A DNA stretch of 64,000 nt from an uncultured Gemmatimonadota bacterium (GTDB lineage Bacteria; Gemmatimonadota; Gemmatimonadetes; Gemmatimonadales; Gemmatimonadaceae), in assembly GCA_903882745.1 (NCBI GenBank), contig CAIRYG010000003.1, positions 186,001-250,000 on the forward strand. Direction: 5' to 3'. This document shows, piece by piece, positions 46,486-56,934 of this stretch (the first letter of the stretch is position 1; every line of letters begins with the position of its first letter). The notes beneath the pieces are model-generated. The model worked only from the letters and a program-made list of their open reading frames with translations, was not told the origin of the DNA and searched no databases. The translations under genes and the position numbers were made by a program.

Positions 46486-47939
46486 TCGCCGTCCTTCATC
46501 AAGAAGTTCTTGAACTGCCAGGGATCGCGCCGGTCAAAGTTCGGCTTGTTGTAGCCCAGGAATGGATTCGTGTAGTTCTTGAGCGGCGTCCAATCGGACG
46601 GGGTCGAGATGAACGTGCCGAGGTACGGCTTGGCGATGCCGAGCACGTACTCGTGCGGGAGGTCGTCGGGGACGACGACGCCCATTTCGGGATTCTCGAT
46701 CATCCACATGGTGGCGGCAACCACGGAGATTGCGACCTGCATGGTGGTGGCGTTCTGGTGCGGCACCAACTTGCGCGACTGTTCGATGCTCAGGTCGCTC
46801 CCCGTCCACCAGCTCTGGTACGGGTGTCCCATGATTAGCGCGCCGAGGATGTCGGAGCCACTGGTGATTTCATCGTTCATGATGCGCTGATTGTCGTTCA
46901 GCTTGTAGTCGTAGCCGCGCATCTCGTTGAGCGACGCGATGGCCGCGTCGGTCGGGCAGTAGGCGTAGTGGACCGTGGGGCGGTACACCGGCTTGCCTTT
47001 CTCCCAGACCGTCAGGTGATCGGAGATCGTGAAGGCTTCGCCGTGGCGAACGACCATGCCGCGCACCGTGTAGTTCGGCACCCAGGTACGGACCCAGACG
47101 TCCATGCCCATGCGGGCGAGGCAGATCTGGTTCTTGGGGCCTTCTTTGTGCGTGTAGGCGTGTGCCGGGAGTTCCTTCTCGTGCGTGCCCCAGCCCATTT
47201 CGGCCGTTGTTTGTCCTTCTTCGCGGAAGCCTTCGATGCTCCAGGTGTTGACGAACTCGTCGACCTGCTTTGGCTTGTTGGAGATTTGTGTATCGCGCTC
47301 CGAGCAGTGGATGACCTTCACGCCCAGCTGGTGTGAGAGGTGGTTCCAGGCCTGCGTCTGCGCGAGCTCGGCGATGAGTTCGGCTTTCTTTCCTTTGAAC
47401 TTTTTGTCGGCGAGCGAGGCGGCCGCGATGTCGAGGAGCCCTTGTTTGGTGAAGTGGGAGATGAGTCCCGGGTTGGCGCCGTGTTCGAGCACCGCGGTCG
47501 GGCCCTTGGTTTTCCACTTGGCCATCATGCGACGGACGTTCATGTGGCGCCAGTAGAGCGTCTTCTCGGTCGGGTGCTGCTTGGGGCCGGCGGCGTACGG
47601 GTCCCAGAGCTCTGTGGAGGTGTTGATGTAGAGCACCCCGTGCTTGTGGCACCAATCGAGGATTTCGCAGGCGTCGATGTTCCAGGCGAGGTCGATGACG
47701 ACGTCGCCGGCGCTCACGTATTTCTTGAGCTGCGCCCCCATGTTTTTCTCGGTGATGCGGTCACGCACCCAGTGCACGCCCTTGGCGATGTACTTTTTCA
47801 GTTTGCCGGAGCGATCCTCGAAATCCATGACCGTGACGTTGCTTGGCGCGACGCGGAGGTGCTTGAAGAGGATCGGGAGGGCGCATTCGGCAACGGCGCC
47901 GTAGCCGACAAAGAGGATCTTGTTTTTGAACTGGGTCAT
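46482..47939 (-). CDS. hss: Homospermidine synthase (saccharopine dehydrogenase-like)
   Basis: 'ILFVGYGAVAECALPILFKHLRVAPSNVTVMDFEDR', 'NIDACEILDWCHKHGVLYINTSTELWDPY', 'EHGANPGLISHFTKQGL'; ATGA overlap with the decarboxylase. Confidence 0.88.
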   Translation of the reverse strand: MTQFKNKILFVGYGAVAECALPILFKHLRVAPSNVTVMDFEDRSGKLKKYIAKGVHWVRDRITEKNMGAQLKKYVSAGDVVIDLAWNIDACEILDWCHKHGVLYINTSTELWDPYAAGPKQHPTEKTLYWRHMNVRRMMAKWKTKGPTAVLEHGANPGLISHFTKQGLLDIAAASLADKKFKGKKAELIAELAQTQAWNHLSHQLGVKVIHCSERDTQISNKPKQVDEFVNTWSIEGFREEGQTTAEMGWGTHEKELPAHAYTHKEGPKNQICLARMGMDVWVRTWVPNYTVRGMVVRHGEAFTISDHLTVWEKGKPVYRPTVHYAYCPTDAAIASLNEMRGYDYKLNDNQRIMNDEITSGSDILGALIMGHPYQSWWTGSDLSIEQSRKLVPHQNATTMQVAISVVAATMWMIENPEMGVVVPDDLPHEYVLGIAKPYLGTFISTPSDWTPLKNYTNPFLGYNKPNFDRRDPWQFKNFLMKDGE

Positions 47940-48044
47940 GGGATGTCTAGAGAAGAGCGTCGGCGGGCGGGTGGAATCCCCAGGGGCCATCGCAAGAAGG
48001 TGAATGTACTTGAATTTCTTGTCGAGGGAATCTGAGATACAACA

Positions 48045-48073
48045 AAGGGGAGACGGATAACCCGTCCCCCCTT
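48045..48073 (-). terminator. Terminator downstream of tRNA-Phe
   Basis: 12-bp stem (one G.U) AAGGGGGGACGG-GTTAT-CCGTCTCCCCTT on the minus strand. Confidence 0.55.
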
Positions 48074-48139
48074 CGACACCGCAGACATGGGTAGGCCATT
48101 CTGACGGCAGTTCGGTCGAGTCTTGCGTGCAGCTGAAAT

Positions 48140-48211
<72 letters not shown>

Positions 48212-48340
48212 GTAGCCACGAAAGATATTCACCCTACCCCCCTTCGCCAACCCTTCCCCTCGCCCAATATCACCGGGACCCTTAGTATCAGGGATTGGCG
48301 TGTTACGGCACCAGCGCCGCTTCCCTCCCCAGGACCCCCT

Positions 48341-49738
48341 ATGAACGTCTTGCGCCTCCTCCGCTCCGGAGTGCTCACCTGCGCGCCCCTCCTGGCCGCG
48401 CCACTGGCTGCCCAGACGAAGGCGCCTGCACCTACGGCGGCCGCCAAGGCCCTCCGCGTCCCCTACACCCTCGACTCCCTCCCGAATGGGCTGACCCTCA
48501 TCGTTCATGAGGATCACTCGACCCCCATCGTCACCACCGACGTCTGGTTCCATGTCGGCTCGGGCGACGAGAAGCCCGGGCGCACGGGGTTCGCCCACCT
48601 CTTTGAGCACCTGATGTTCATGGGCTCGGAGCACGCCGAAAACCCCCAGTTCGACCGGCTCCTCGAGGCGGCCGGAGCCAACAACAACGGCTCGACCACC
48701 GAAGACCGCACGAACTACTACGAATCCGGCCCAAGCTCGGCGCTCCCCCTCATGATCTGGCTCGAAGCTGATCGCATGGGATGGCTGCTCCCCACCATGG
48801 ACAAACCAAAGGTGGACCTCCAGCGCGACGTCGTGAAGAACGAGCGGCGCCAGTCCTACGAGAACCAGCCCTACGGTCTTGTGGCCGACTACGAGCCAAA
48901 ACTGATGTACCCGGCGGGCCACCCCTACTCCTGGCCCGTGATCGGCTCCATGACCGATCTCTCCGCCGCTTCCGTAGACGACGTCAAGAATTTCTTCCGC
49001 CAGTACTACGCGCCGAACAACGCCACCATCGTGGTAGCGGGTGATGTGAAGGCCGCCGAGGTGAAGGCGCTGGTGCGGAAGTATTTCGCGGCGGTGCCAC
49101 GCGGTCCAAAGATCGAACGTCCCGCGCCCGCGGCGTTCACGGTGCGTGACACCGCCGTCACACTCGAGGACCGTGTGCAGCTCCCGCGCCTGTATCTCGA
49201 GTGGCACACCGTGAAGGGGTGGCACGCGGATGACGCGGCGCTCGAGATCGCAGGGCGCATCCTTGCTGGTGCGCGCACCTCGCGCCTCACACAAGCGCTC
49301 GTCTACAGCAACGAACTTGCCACGGGAGTCTCCGCGCGCCAGGACGGCAAGCACCTCGACGGTGATTTCGGGATTGTCGCGACCGCACGTCCGGGGAAGG
49401 GACTCGACACACTCCGCGCGGTTGTCGACGCCGAGCTGCGGAAGCTCGCGGGCGAGGGTCCGAATGCGCGTGAGCTCGAGCAGGCCAAGAATAGTATTGA
49501 GGCCAACTTCCTCCGCAGCATTGAGTCAGTGATGGGCAAAGCCGATCAGCTCAACGAGTACTTCTCTGTGACAGGGAACCCGGATTCGTTCCAGGCCGAT
49601 CTCGGTCGCTATCGCAAGGTGACCGCCGCCGACGTGCAGCGTGTGATCACGCAGTATCTCCTCTCGAATCGCGTGATGATCTCCGTGGTGCCGCAGGGCA
49701 AGCTCGAACTCGCAGCCAAGAAGGGGGTGGCCCAGTGA
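48341..49738 (+). CDS. M16-family zinc peptidase, catalytic (HxxEH-bearing) subunit
   Basis: Signal peptide; 'GRTGFAHLFEHLMFMGSEH'. Confidence 0.92.
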   Translation: MNVLRLLRSGVLTCAPLLAAPLAAQTKAPAPTAAAKALRVPYTLDSLPNGLTLIVHEDHSTPIVTTDVWFHVGSGDEKPGRTGFAHLFEHLMFMGSEHAENPQFDRLLEAAGANNNGSTTEDRTNYYESGPSSALPLMIWLEADRMGWLLPTMDKPKVDLQRDVVKNERRQSYENQPYGLVADYEPKLMYPAGHPYSWPVIGSMTDLSAASVDDVKNFFRQYYAPNNATIVVAGDVKAAEVKALVRKYFAAVPRGPKIERPAPAAFTVRDTAVTLEDRVQLPRLYLEWHTVKGWHADDAALEIAGRILAGARTSRLTQALVYSNELATGVSARQDGKHLDGDFGIVATARPGKGLDTLRAVVDAELRKLAGEGPNARELEQAKNSIEANFLRSIESVMGKADQLNEYFSVTGNPDSFQADLGRYRKVTAADVQRVITQYLLSNRVMISVVPQGKLELAAKKGVAQ

Positions 49739-51195
49739 ACCGCGCATCGTTGGTCCGGACGCTGATCGCCGCGTCGTGCATGGCGCCATCGCTCCTCGGT
49801 GCCCAGAGCGGCAAGGGCGCCGAGTCGTTCGATCGCACCAAAGTCCCCGCGCTCGGCAAGACGCCGTTGCTCAAACTGCCGCTGGTCGAAAAGGGCACGC
49901 TCGGCAACGGCGTGGCCATTCAGTTAGTGGGACAGCACGAAGTGCCGCTCGTGCAGGTAACGCTCGTCATCGAGGGCGGGTCGCGGCTTGATGCCGCGCG
50001 GCCGGGGCTCGCAGCCTTCGCCGCGCGCTTGCTCACCGAAGGTGCCGGCTCGCGTGACGCCAACGCACTGCAGAGCGAGCTCGCCTTCCTCGGCGCATCG
50101 CTCAACGCGGGTGCGGCGGGCGACTACTTCAGCATCTCGCTCAATGTGCCCAAGCGGTCACTCAGTGCGGCACTCGACCTGATGGCCGATGTCGCGCTGC
50201 GACCGTCGTACAGAGCGTCGGAGGTTCGCAAGCAGCGGGACCTGCTACTCGCGAGCATTCTGCAGCGCAAAGATCAGCCCACGCAGGTCGCGTCCATCGC
50301 GTTCAATCAGTTGATGTTCCCCGAGGGGCATCCGTACCACAATCCGGCCGGCGGCGACAGCACCACCATCACCACACTCGACTCGGCGCAGGTGCGCGCG
50401 TTCTACAACGCGGCATTCGTGCCGTCGCGCGCAAAGTTTGTGGTGGTCGGCGATATCTCGCTCGGCGAGATCAAGCCCATGCTCGACGCGCGCTTTGGCG
50501 CGTGGACATCAGCCCCCGCGCTCCCGATCCCCGTGGTCACGAGCAAGGCAACGAGCAACAGCGCCGTGAAGGTGTATCTGGTGGACAAGCCCGGCGCGGC
50601 GCAAAGCGTGATTTATGTCGGCGCGCCGGGCGCGGATCGCCTCAGCGCGGATTATCCCGCCCTGATGGTTATGAACACAATCCTTGGCGGCTCATTCTCC
50701 TCGCGTCTCAATCAGAACCTGCGCGAGAAACTCGGCTACACCTACGGCATCAGCAGCGCGTTCCGCTGGTCGCCCATCCCAGGGCCGTTCGCGATTTCCA
50801 GTTCGGTCCGTACCAACGTGACCGATAGCTCGCTAGTAGAAATCTTCAAGGAGATCCGCGCACTACGCGATGTACCGGTGGACGCGGTGGAACTCACGCG
50901 GGCCAAGAACTACGAGGCGCTCGCAATCCCGGGCCGATTCGAGACCAACGGGCAGATTGCGGGACAGTTCGTGTCGCTCGGCGCCTTTGGGCTCCCGCTC
51001 TCGTCGGTCAGTGCACTCGGAGCGCAGATCAATGCCGTGACTTCCGCCGATGTGCAGCGCGTGGCGCGGCAGTACCTGCCGGTGGATCAGGTCACGGTGC
51101 TGATTGTCGGGGATCTGGCGAAGATTCGCGCCGGGGTGGAGGCGCTGAAGCTGGGGGTGAGTCAGGTGGTTGAGGTGGGGCGGATTGTGCGGTAG
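49735..51195 (+). CDS. M16-family peptidase, HxxEH-less partner subunit
   Basis: M16 fold, but the active-site region reads 'RPGLAAFAARLLTEGAGSRD'; retains 'LGGSFSSRLNQNLREKLGYTYGI'. Confidence 0.9.
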   Translation: MNRASLVRTLIAASCMAPSLLGAQSGKGAESFDRTKVPALGKTPLLKLPLVEKGTLGNGVAIQLVGQHEVPLVQVTLVIEGGSRLDAARPGLAAFAARLLTEGAGSRDANALQSELAFLGASLNAGAAGDYFSISLNVPKRSLSAALDLMADVALRPSYRASEVRKQRDLLLASILQRKDQPTQVASIAFNQLMFPEGHPYHNPAGGDSTTITTLDSAQVRAFYNAAFVPSRAKFVVVGDISLGEIKPMLDARFGAWTSAPALPIPVVTSKATSNSAVKVYLVDKPGAAQSVIYVGAPGADRLSADYPALMVMNTILGGSFSSRLNQNLREKLGYTYGISSAFRWSPIPGPFAISSSVRTNVTDSSLVEIFKEIRALRDVPVDAVELTRAKNYEALAIPGRFETNGQIAGQFVSLGAFGLPLSSVSALGAQINAVTSADVQRVARQYLPVDQVTVLIVGDLAKIRAGVEALKLGVSQVVEVGRIVR

Positions 51196-51246
51196 GACGT
51201 TTCCGAACGATATCGCCGACACATTGAGTGCGGCGCGGACTGGTGC

Positions 51247-51654
51247 TCACCGCCGCTTCGCGCCGCCCTTTTTATGCGTCACCGTAATCACCGACTTCAC
51301 CCCCCCACGAATATTAAAATCCCCCACCACGGTCATCGACCGCGGCTTCGACGCTTTCACCAGATCATCCAAAATTCGGTTCACCACCCGCTCATAAAAA
51401 ATCCCGTCGTTGCGGAAGCTCCACAGATACAGCTTCAGTGACTTCAGCTCCAGACACACCTTGTCCGGCACATAGGTGATGTTGATCGTCGCAAAGTCCG
51501 GCGCGCCACCCTTGAGCAACGCGAGCTCGGTTGCGTCGCTCTCCACGCCGCCCAACGGGCAGAGCGAGGTGAACTCCGGGCAGGTCATAAAAATCTCGTA
51601 ATCGCGACGCGCATACGGGTTCGGGAACGTCTCCAGCAATTCGGGCTGTGGCAT
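51247..51654 (-). CDS. queF: NADPH-dependent 7-cyano-7-deazaguanine reductase
   Basis: 'CPEFTSLCP...PDFATINITYVPDKVCLELKSLKLYLWSFRNDGIFYERVVNRI'. Confidence 0.93.
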   Translation of the reverse strand: MPQPELLETFPNPYARRDYEIFMTCPEFTSLCPLGGVESDATELALLKGGAPDFATINITYVPDKVCLELKSLKLYLWSFRNDGIFYERVVNRILDDLVKASKPRSMTVVGDFNIRGGVKSVITVTHKKGGAKRR

Positions 51655-51774
51655 ACAATGGGCTCGGGTGCGCGCATCCAACGCAAAACGGCGTCAAATA
51701 TCGCTGGTTCTGTCAGTGAATCCTGCTGATACGAAAGACTGCGATCGGTGCGAACACCAGACTCCATCCCCTCC

Positions 51775-52815
51775 CTACAGCCGGCCCCGCAACGCCAGCT
51801 GCACAATCCGCTCACACAACTCGGGAAACAAAATCCCATCCGCCGCCGCTGCCTGCGGAATGAGACTCAACTCCGTCATCCCAGGCAACGTGTTCGCCTC
51901 AAGGCAATGGAACGTCCCGTCATGCGCCATCCGGAAATCAATACGCGCATACCCACCTAACTTCAGCGCGCGAAACGCCACAAGCGCGAGTCGCTGCACC
52001 TCGGTCCGCTCCGCATCCGACAGCGCCGCCGGAAACACTTCAACCGCCATCCCGGCGGTGTATTTGCACTCGTAATCGTAAATCTCGTGCTTGGGGATAA
52101 TCTCCCCCACCGGAAGCGTGTGATCCCCCAACACGCCAACGGTCAACTCCCGCCCAGCAATAAACTCCTCAATCATCACTTCATCGTCGTACCGGAACGC
52201 CTCGGCAATCGCGAGCGCGAGATCCTCCTCGCGCTTCACCAACGAGAGCCCAACGGTCGACCCCTGCTTGCTGGGCTTCACAATCATCGGCATCCCAATC
52301 GCCGCCACCGCCCCCGCCGCATACTCGGCGGTCCGCCACGCGTCGCTCTCACCGAGTCGCGCCATCCACCACTTCGGTGTCGGCACGCCGGCATCCTTCA
52401 AGATTCGCTTGGAGAGATCCTTGTCCATCGCGAGCGCGCTCGCGAGATGCCCGCTCCCGGTGTACGGCACGCCGGTCAGATCAAGCAGCGCCTGAATCGT
52501 CCCGTCCTCTCCCTGGCCGCCATGCAAGCCAAGGAACACAACATCCACATCGCCCGCCTGCGGCATCGCGCGCACCGTCGCCGGCAACGCAGTCGCAGAC
52601 AGGCGCAGCAGCGCCTCCTGCTCCGGCGGCAAGGTACGCATCACACCAGACGCCAACATGTCCGATTCTTCGGCCGCGGTCAGCGCACCGTGCACGGTGT
52701 CGACCGCAGTCACCGTGTGACCGCGCGACCGCAACGCCTGCGCCACACGTAGGCCGCTCGCGAGCGACACATCGCGCTCCGACGAGGTCCCCCCCATGAG
52801 CACCGTGATGCGCAC
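51775..52815 (-). CDS. ddl: D-alanine--D-alanine ligase
   Basis: 'ITVLMGGTSSERDVSLASG', 'LHGGQGEDGTIQALLDLTGVPYTGSGHLASALAMDKDLSK', 'ARIDFRMAHDGTFHCLEANTLPGMTELSLIPQAAA'. Confidence 0.95.
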   Translation of the reverse strand: MRITVLMGGTSSERDVSLASGLRVAQALRSRGHTVTAVDTVHGALTAAEESDMLASGVMRTLPPEQEALLRLSATALPATVRAMPQAGDVDVVFLGLHGGQGEDGTIQALLDLTGVPYTGSGHLASALAMDKDLSKRILKDAGVPTPKWWMARLGESDAWRTAEYAAGAVAAIGMPMIVKPSKQGSTVGLSLVKREEDLALAIAEAFRYDDEVMIEEFIAGRELTVGVLGDHTLPVGEIIPKHEIYDYECKYTAGMAVEVFPAALSDAERTEVQRLALVAFRALKLGGYARIDFRMAHDGTFHCLEANTLPGMTELSLIPQAAAADGILFPELCERIVQLALRGRL

Positions 52816-52824
52816 GCGCCGGCC

Positions 52825-54225
52825 CTACCGCGCCATGAGGAACTGCAGCATGTCGCCGCGCGTCACAATGCCGCGAATCTCGCCATCCACACGCACCAGC
52901 ACCGCAGGGTTCGCTTTAGTCAGCACTTTCACAATGGCGTCCACCGGCGTTCCAGCATCGACCACAGGGAAGGCGGAATCCATCACACTGCTCACCGGAC
53001 GCTCCAACAGCTTCACATCCTCAAGCCCCTTGGTCGCCAGCGCACCATCGCTCACCGAACCCACACAGTTCCCACCATCCATCACCGGCAACTGCGACAC
53101 ATCATGCAGGCTCATCAGCGTGATCGCCTGCCGCACGGTGTTCGTCGGCGCAAGACTGACCACCGCGCCCGCACCACTCGAGGACTTTCCTTCGATGATC
53201 TGCAGCAACGTCGCCTTCTCGACATCGAGCATCTGGTTCTCACGCATCCACTCGTCGTTGTACAGCTTCGACAAATAGCGCTCGCCCGTATCACACAGAA
53301 AGGTGACCACGCAGGCGTTCGGATCGTTCACCCGACGCGCCACCGACAACGCGGCATGCACAAGCAATCCGGCCGAACCGCCGATGAACATCCCCTCTTC
53401 ACGCGTCATTCGGCGCGCCATCGCAAACGCATCGCGATCGCTCACATTCTGGAACTCGTCAATCAGGCTCATATCGAGCGTCTCGGGTAGCTTGTCCTGC
53501 CCGATCCCTTCCACCTTATACGGCGCCCCCACCGGCGTCCGCGTGCCATTGCTCCGCCACAACTCGGCGAGGATAGACCCGACCGGATCGGCACAGATCA
53601 CCTGCACCTTCGGATTCATCTTCTTGAGATAGCGCCCCGTGCCGGTAATCGTCCCGCCGGTGCCAGCGCCAGCAATGAGATGCGTGACCTTCCCCTCGGT
53701 CTGCTCCCAAATCTCAGGCCCCGTCGTCGCGTAATGCGCCTCGGGGTTTGCCTGGTTGTAGAACTGGTTCGCCAGCACCGCGTTCGGCGTTTCTTTCGCG
53801 ATCCGCTTGGCGGTCATCACATAGCTGTCCGGATGATCAGGCGGCACCGCGGTCGGCGTGATAATCACATCCGCGCCAAAGGCTTTCAGTAGCCGCACTT
53901 TTTCCTGCGACATCTTGTCGGGCATCGTGAAGATGCACTTGTATCCCTTCTTGGTCGCCGCCAACGCAAGCGCGACGCCGGTATTCCCACTGGTGCCTTC
54001 GACAATCACGCCGCCGGGCTTGAGCGTCCCAGACTTCTCCGCGGCCTCAATAATCGCCATCCCGATCCGGTCCTTCACCGATCCACCAGGATTAAACAAC
54101 TCCGCCTTCACCCACACCGGGGTTGTAATCCCCTTGGTCACCTGGTGCAGGCGAATCAGCGGCGTCCACCCGATCGTGTCGAGAATCGAGTCGTAGACCT
54201 TGAGGTCGTTCTTGGGTGCTGGCAT
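52825..54225 (-). CDS. Cystathionine beta-synthase-like (PLP domain + CBS pair)
   Basis: 'VKAELFNPGGSVKDRIGMAIIEAAE', 'EGTSGNTGVALALAA', 'GAGTGGTITGTGRYLK', then a C-terminal CBS-domain pair. Confidence 0.93.
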   Translation of the reverse strand: MPAPKNDLKVYDSILDTIGWTPLIRLHQVTKGITTPVWVKAELFNPGGSVKDRIGMAIIEAAEKSGTLKPGGVIVEGTSGNTGVALALAATKKGYKCIFTMPDKMSQEKVRLLKAFGADVIITPTAVPPDHPDSYVMTAKRIAKETPNAVLANQFYNQANPEAHYATTGPEIWEQTEGKVTHLIAGAGTGGTITGTGRYLKKMNPKVQVICADPVGSILAELWRSNGTRTPVGAPYKVEGIGQDKLPETLDMSLIDEFQNVSDRDAFAMARRMTREEGMFIGGSAGLLVHAALSVARRVNDPNACVVTFLCDTGERYLSKLYNDEWMRENQMLDVEKATLLQIIEGKSSSGAGAVVSLAPTNTVRQAITLMSLHDVSQLPVMDGGNCVGSVSDGALATKGLEDVKLLERPVSSVMDSAFPVVDAGTPVDAIVKVLTKANPAVLVRVDGEIRGIVTRGDMLQFLMAR

Positions 54226-54258
54226 CGGTGTCCGGTGGGTCGAAGGGGAAAGTGAAAT

Positions 54259-56934
54259 CTACCCGGCCACGTCGCGGTGCGCTTCCGGGTGCGCGTCCCG
54301 GTGCGCGTCCCGCTTGGCTTCGTGACTGAGCTGTGCAAGCAGGGTCAGCGCTTCGAGCGGAGTCACGGCGTCCGGATTCAGGGCACGGAGTCGTTCAAGC
54401 ACGGGGTGCGGTACGGCAGCTGCAGCAAAAAGTCCAAGCTGATCGCTGGGCGGGACCACGGTCGCGCGCCGCACGCTCCGCGCCGGCACCGAACCACCCC
54501 CCGTGCCAGCCAACGCCTCGGCGAGCTGCTCGCTCTCAAGCAGCGCCAACAACGTGCGCGCACGCGCAATCACCGGCGCGGGGAGACCAGCCAGCCGCCC
54601 GACCTCAATGCCGTACGAGCGATCCGCTCCACCCGGCTTGAGTCGATGTAAGAAGAGAATTTTCTCGCCAGCTTCCTTTACTTCCACGTTATAGTTGCGA
54701 ACTGCTACTAATTCGTCGGCTAGCTGCGTCAGCTCGTGATAGTGTGTCGCGAATACGGTCTTGCACCCGATCCGCTCGTGCAGGTGCTCACTCACCGCCC
54801 ACGCAATGCTTACGCCATCCCAGGTACTGGTCCCACGGCCGATTTCGTCGAGCAACACGAGACTGCGCGCCGTGGCTGTGTGCAAAATCGCACTGGTCTC
54901 CGACATCTCCACCATGAAGGTGGACTGCCCGCGCACCAAGTTGTCGCTCGCCCCAACGCGCGTGAACACGCGGTCCGCAATCCCCACCACCGCACGCGTC
55001 GCCGGCACAAAGCTTCCCATCTGCGCCATGAGCACGAGCAAGCCAATTTGTCGCAATATGGTACTTTTTCCGGCCATGTTCGGGCCGGTCAAAATGATCA
55101 TCCGTGCATCCTGCGTCAGCGTCACATCGTTGGGAATAAACTGATCGCGTGGCATCATCCGCTCCACCACGGGATGCCGGCCACCGACAATATCCAACGT
55201 CATCCCCTCACCGACCTCGGGACGCACATACCCCTCGCGCGCGGCAACCTCGGCGAGCGTGCCAAGCACGTCCAACCGCGCGAGTGTCGACGCCACACCC
55301 TGCAATCGCCCGATCTGTGCCCCCGCCATTCCGCGCAGCGCCTCAAACAGCTGCCGCTCGAGGGTCTCAATGCGCTCGGTGGCGTGCAGCACCTTTTCCT
55401 CGAACTCCTTGAGCGCCGGCGTGATATACCGCTCCGCACCGGTCAACGTCTGACGACGCTGATAATCCGCAGGCACCAGATGCGCGTTCGTGTTCGTGAT
55501 CTCAATGAAATAGCCGAACACGCGATTGTAGCCGACCTTGAGCGAGGTAATTCCCGTGCGCTCACGCTCCGCCGTTTGCATCGCGGCAATGGCATCCTTC
55601 CCACCAGTCGCGATGGCGCGCAGTTCGTCCAAGCTGGCGTCGACGCCAGCGGCGATAGTCTCGCCTTCGCCAACACTCGTCCCGGGACGCTCAACCAACA
55701 CCCGTTGGATCTCCGTCGCGAGATCAACACACGAGTCCCACGCGGCAACAATCTCGGCGAGCGCTCCTGCCGGCTTCGTGCGCTGCAAGGCGCGCTCAAC
55801 GTCTGGTAATCGCCCAAGGGAATCACCCAACGCACGAAGGTCGCGCGGATTCGCGCGGCCCGCCGCTGCCTTCCCGGCAAGACGCTCCACATCGCGGACG
55901 CCGTCGAGAGCGGTGCGCAACGCGGTGCGGGCGAGGGCATCGGAGACCAACCCAGCAACGGCATCGAGACGTGCGGTGATCGCGACCACATCCGTCAACG
56001 GCGCCAAAATCCACTGGCGCAGCATGCGCGCACCCATCGGCGTCTGCGTACGATCCAGCACACCCAGCAGCGTGCCGGATTGGTCACCGCCACGCAGCGA
56101 CTCCACCAACTCCAAGTTGCGCCGCGTCATGTCGTCCAGCGGCATCACACCACCGGGCCGCTCAATAATGGGCCGCGCGAGGTGTGGAATCCCAGCGGGC
56201 TGCAGCTCGCGCAGATAGCGCATCAATGCACCAGCAGCACCAACGGCGGCCACATCTACGGCGCCAATGCCAAAGCCCTCGAGCGAGCGCACCGCAAAGT
56301 GCTCCGCCAGCGCCTGCTCCGCGAGCGCGGACTCAAACTCCCAGCCCTCGCGCTCGGTTGTCAGCACATCAAGCCCGCGCGCAAGCAGTGCACTCTCGCT
56401 GTTTCCGGCCGGAGTGATCACCTCACGCGGTGATATGCGCGAGAGCGCTGCCGGCGCATCACCGGAGCGGGCCGTCACCAAGCGAAGTTCGCCCGTGGAC
56501 ACATCGACCGCCGCAATGCCGATCAACTCCCCAACCACCTGCATGGCGCAAAGAAAATTGTTCCGCGCGCCATCAAGGAGATCATCGCTGAACGCCGCGC
56601 CAGGGGTAATCGTCTCGACGACTTCGCGCCGCACGATGCCCTTCGCCAGCTTGGGATCTTCCACCTGCTCGCAGATGGCAACGCGGAACCCCTGCTGCAC
56701 GAGTCGACGCAGATAGTCATTCGCCGCCTTCACCGGCACACCGGCCAGCGGCACCGCGTTCGCGCCGCCATTGTTGCGCGACGTCAACGTCAATCCGAGC
56801 ACACGCGACGCGACTTCGGCGTCCTCGTAAAACATCTCGTAAAAATCACCCATCCGAAAAAACAGGATGGCGTGTTGATGCCGCGCCTTGATGTCGCGGT
56901 ACTGCTGCATGAGCGGCGTCGCTTCTTTACTCAC
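54259..56934 (-). CDS. mutS: DNA mismatch repair protein MutS
   Basis: 'FFRMGDFYEMFYEDA', 'TGPNMAGKSTILRQIGLLVLMAQMGSFVPA', 'LLDEIGRGTSTWDGVSIAWAV'. Confidence 0.98.
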   Translation of the reverse strand: MSKEATPLMQQYRDIKARHQHAILFFRMGDFYEMFYEDAEVASRVLGLTLTSRNNGGANAVPLAGVPVKAANDYLRRLVQQGFRVAICEQVEDPKLAKGIVRREVVETITPGAAFSDDLLDGARNNFLCAMQVVGELIGIAAVDVSTGELRLVTARSGDAPAALSRISPREVITPAGNSESALLARGLDVLTTEREGWEFESALAEQALAEHFAVRSLEGFGIGAVDVAAVGAAGALMRYLRELQPAGIPHLARPIIERPGGVMPLDDMTRRNLELVESLRGGDQSGTLLGVLDRTQTPMGARMLRQWILAPLTDVVAITARLDAVAGLVSDALARTALRTALDGVRDVERLAGKAAAGRANPRDLRALGDSLGRLPDVERALQRTKPAGALAEIVAAWDSCVDLATEIQRVLVERPGTSVGEGETIAAGVDASLDELRAIATGGKDAIAAMQTAERERTGITSLKVGYNRVFGYFIEITNTNAHLVPADYQRRQTLTGAERYITPALKEFEEKVLHATERIETLERQLFEALRGMAGAQIGRLQGVASTLARLDVLGTLAEVAAREGYVRPEVGEGMTLDIVGGRHPVVERMMPRDQFIPNDVTLTQDARMIILTGPNMAGKSTILRQIGLLVLMAQMGSFVPATRAVVGIADRVFTRVGASDNLVRGQSTFMVEMSETSAILHTATARSLVLLDEIGRGTSTWDGVSIAWAVSEHLHERIGCKTVFATHYHELTQLADELVAVRNYNVEVKEAGEKILFLHRLKPGGADRSYGIEVGRLAGLPAPVIARARTLLALLESEQLAEALAGTGGGSVPARSVRRATVVPPSDQLGLFAAAAVPHPVLERLRALNPDAVTPLEALTLLAQLSHEAKRDAHRDAHPEAHRDVAG

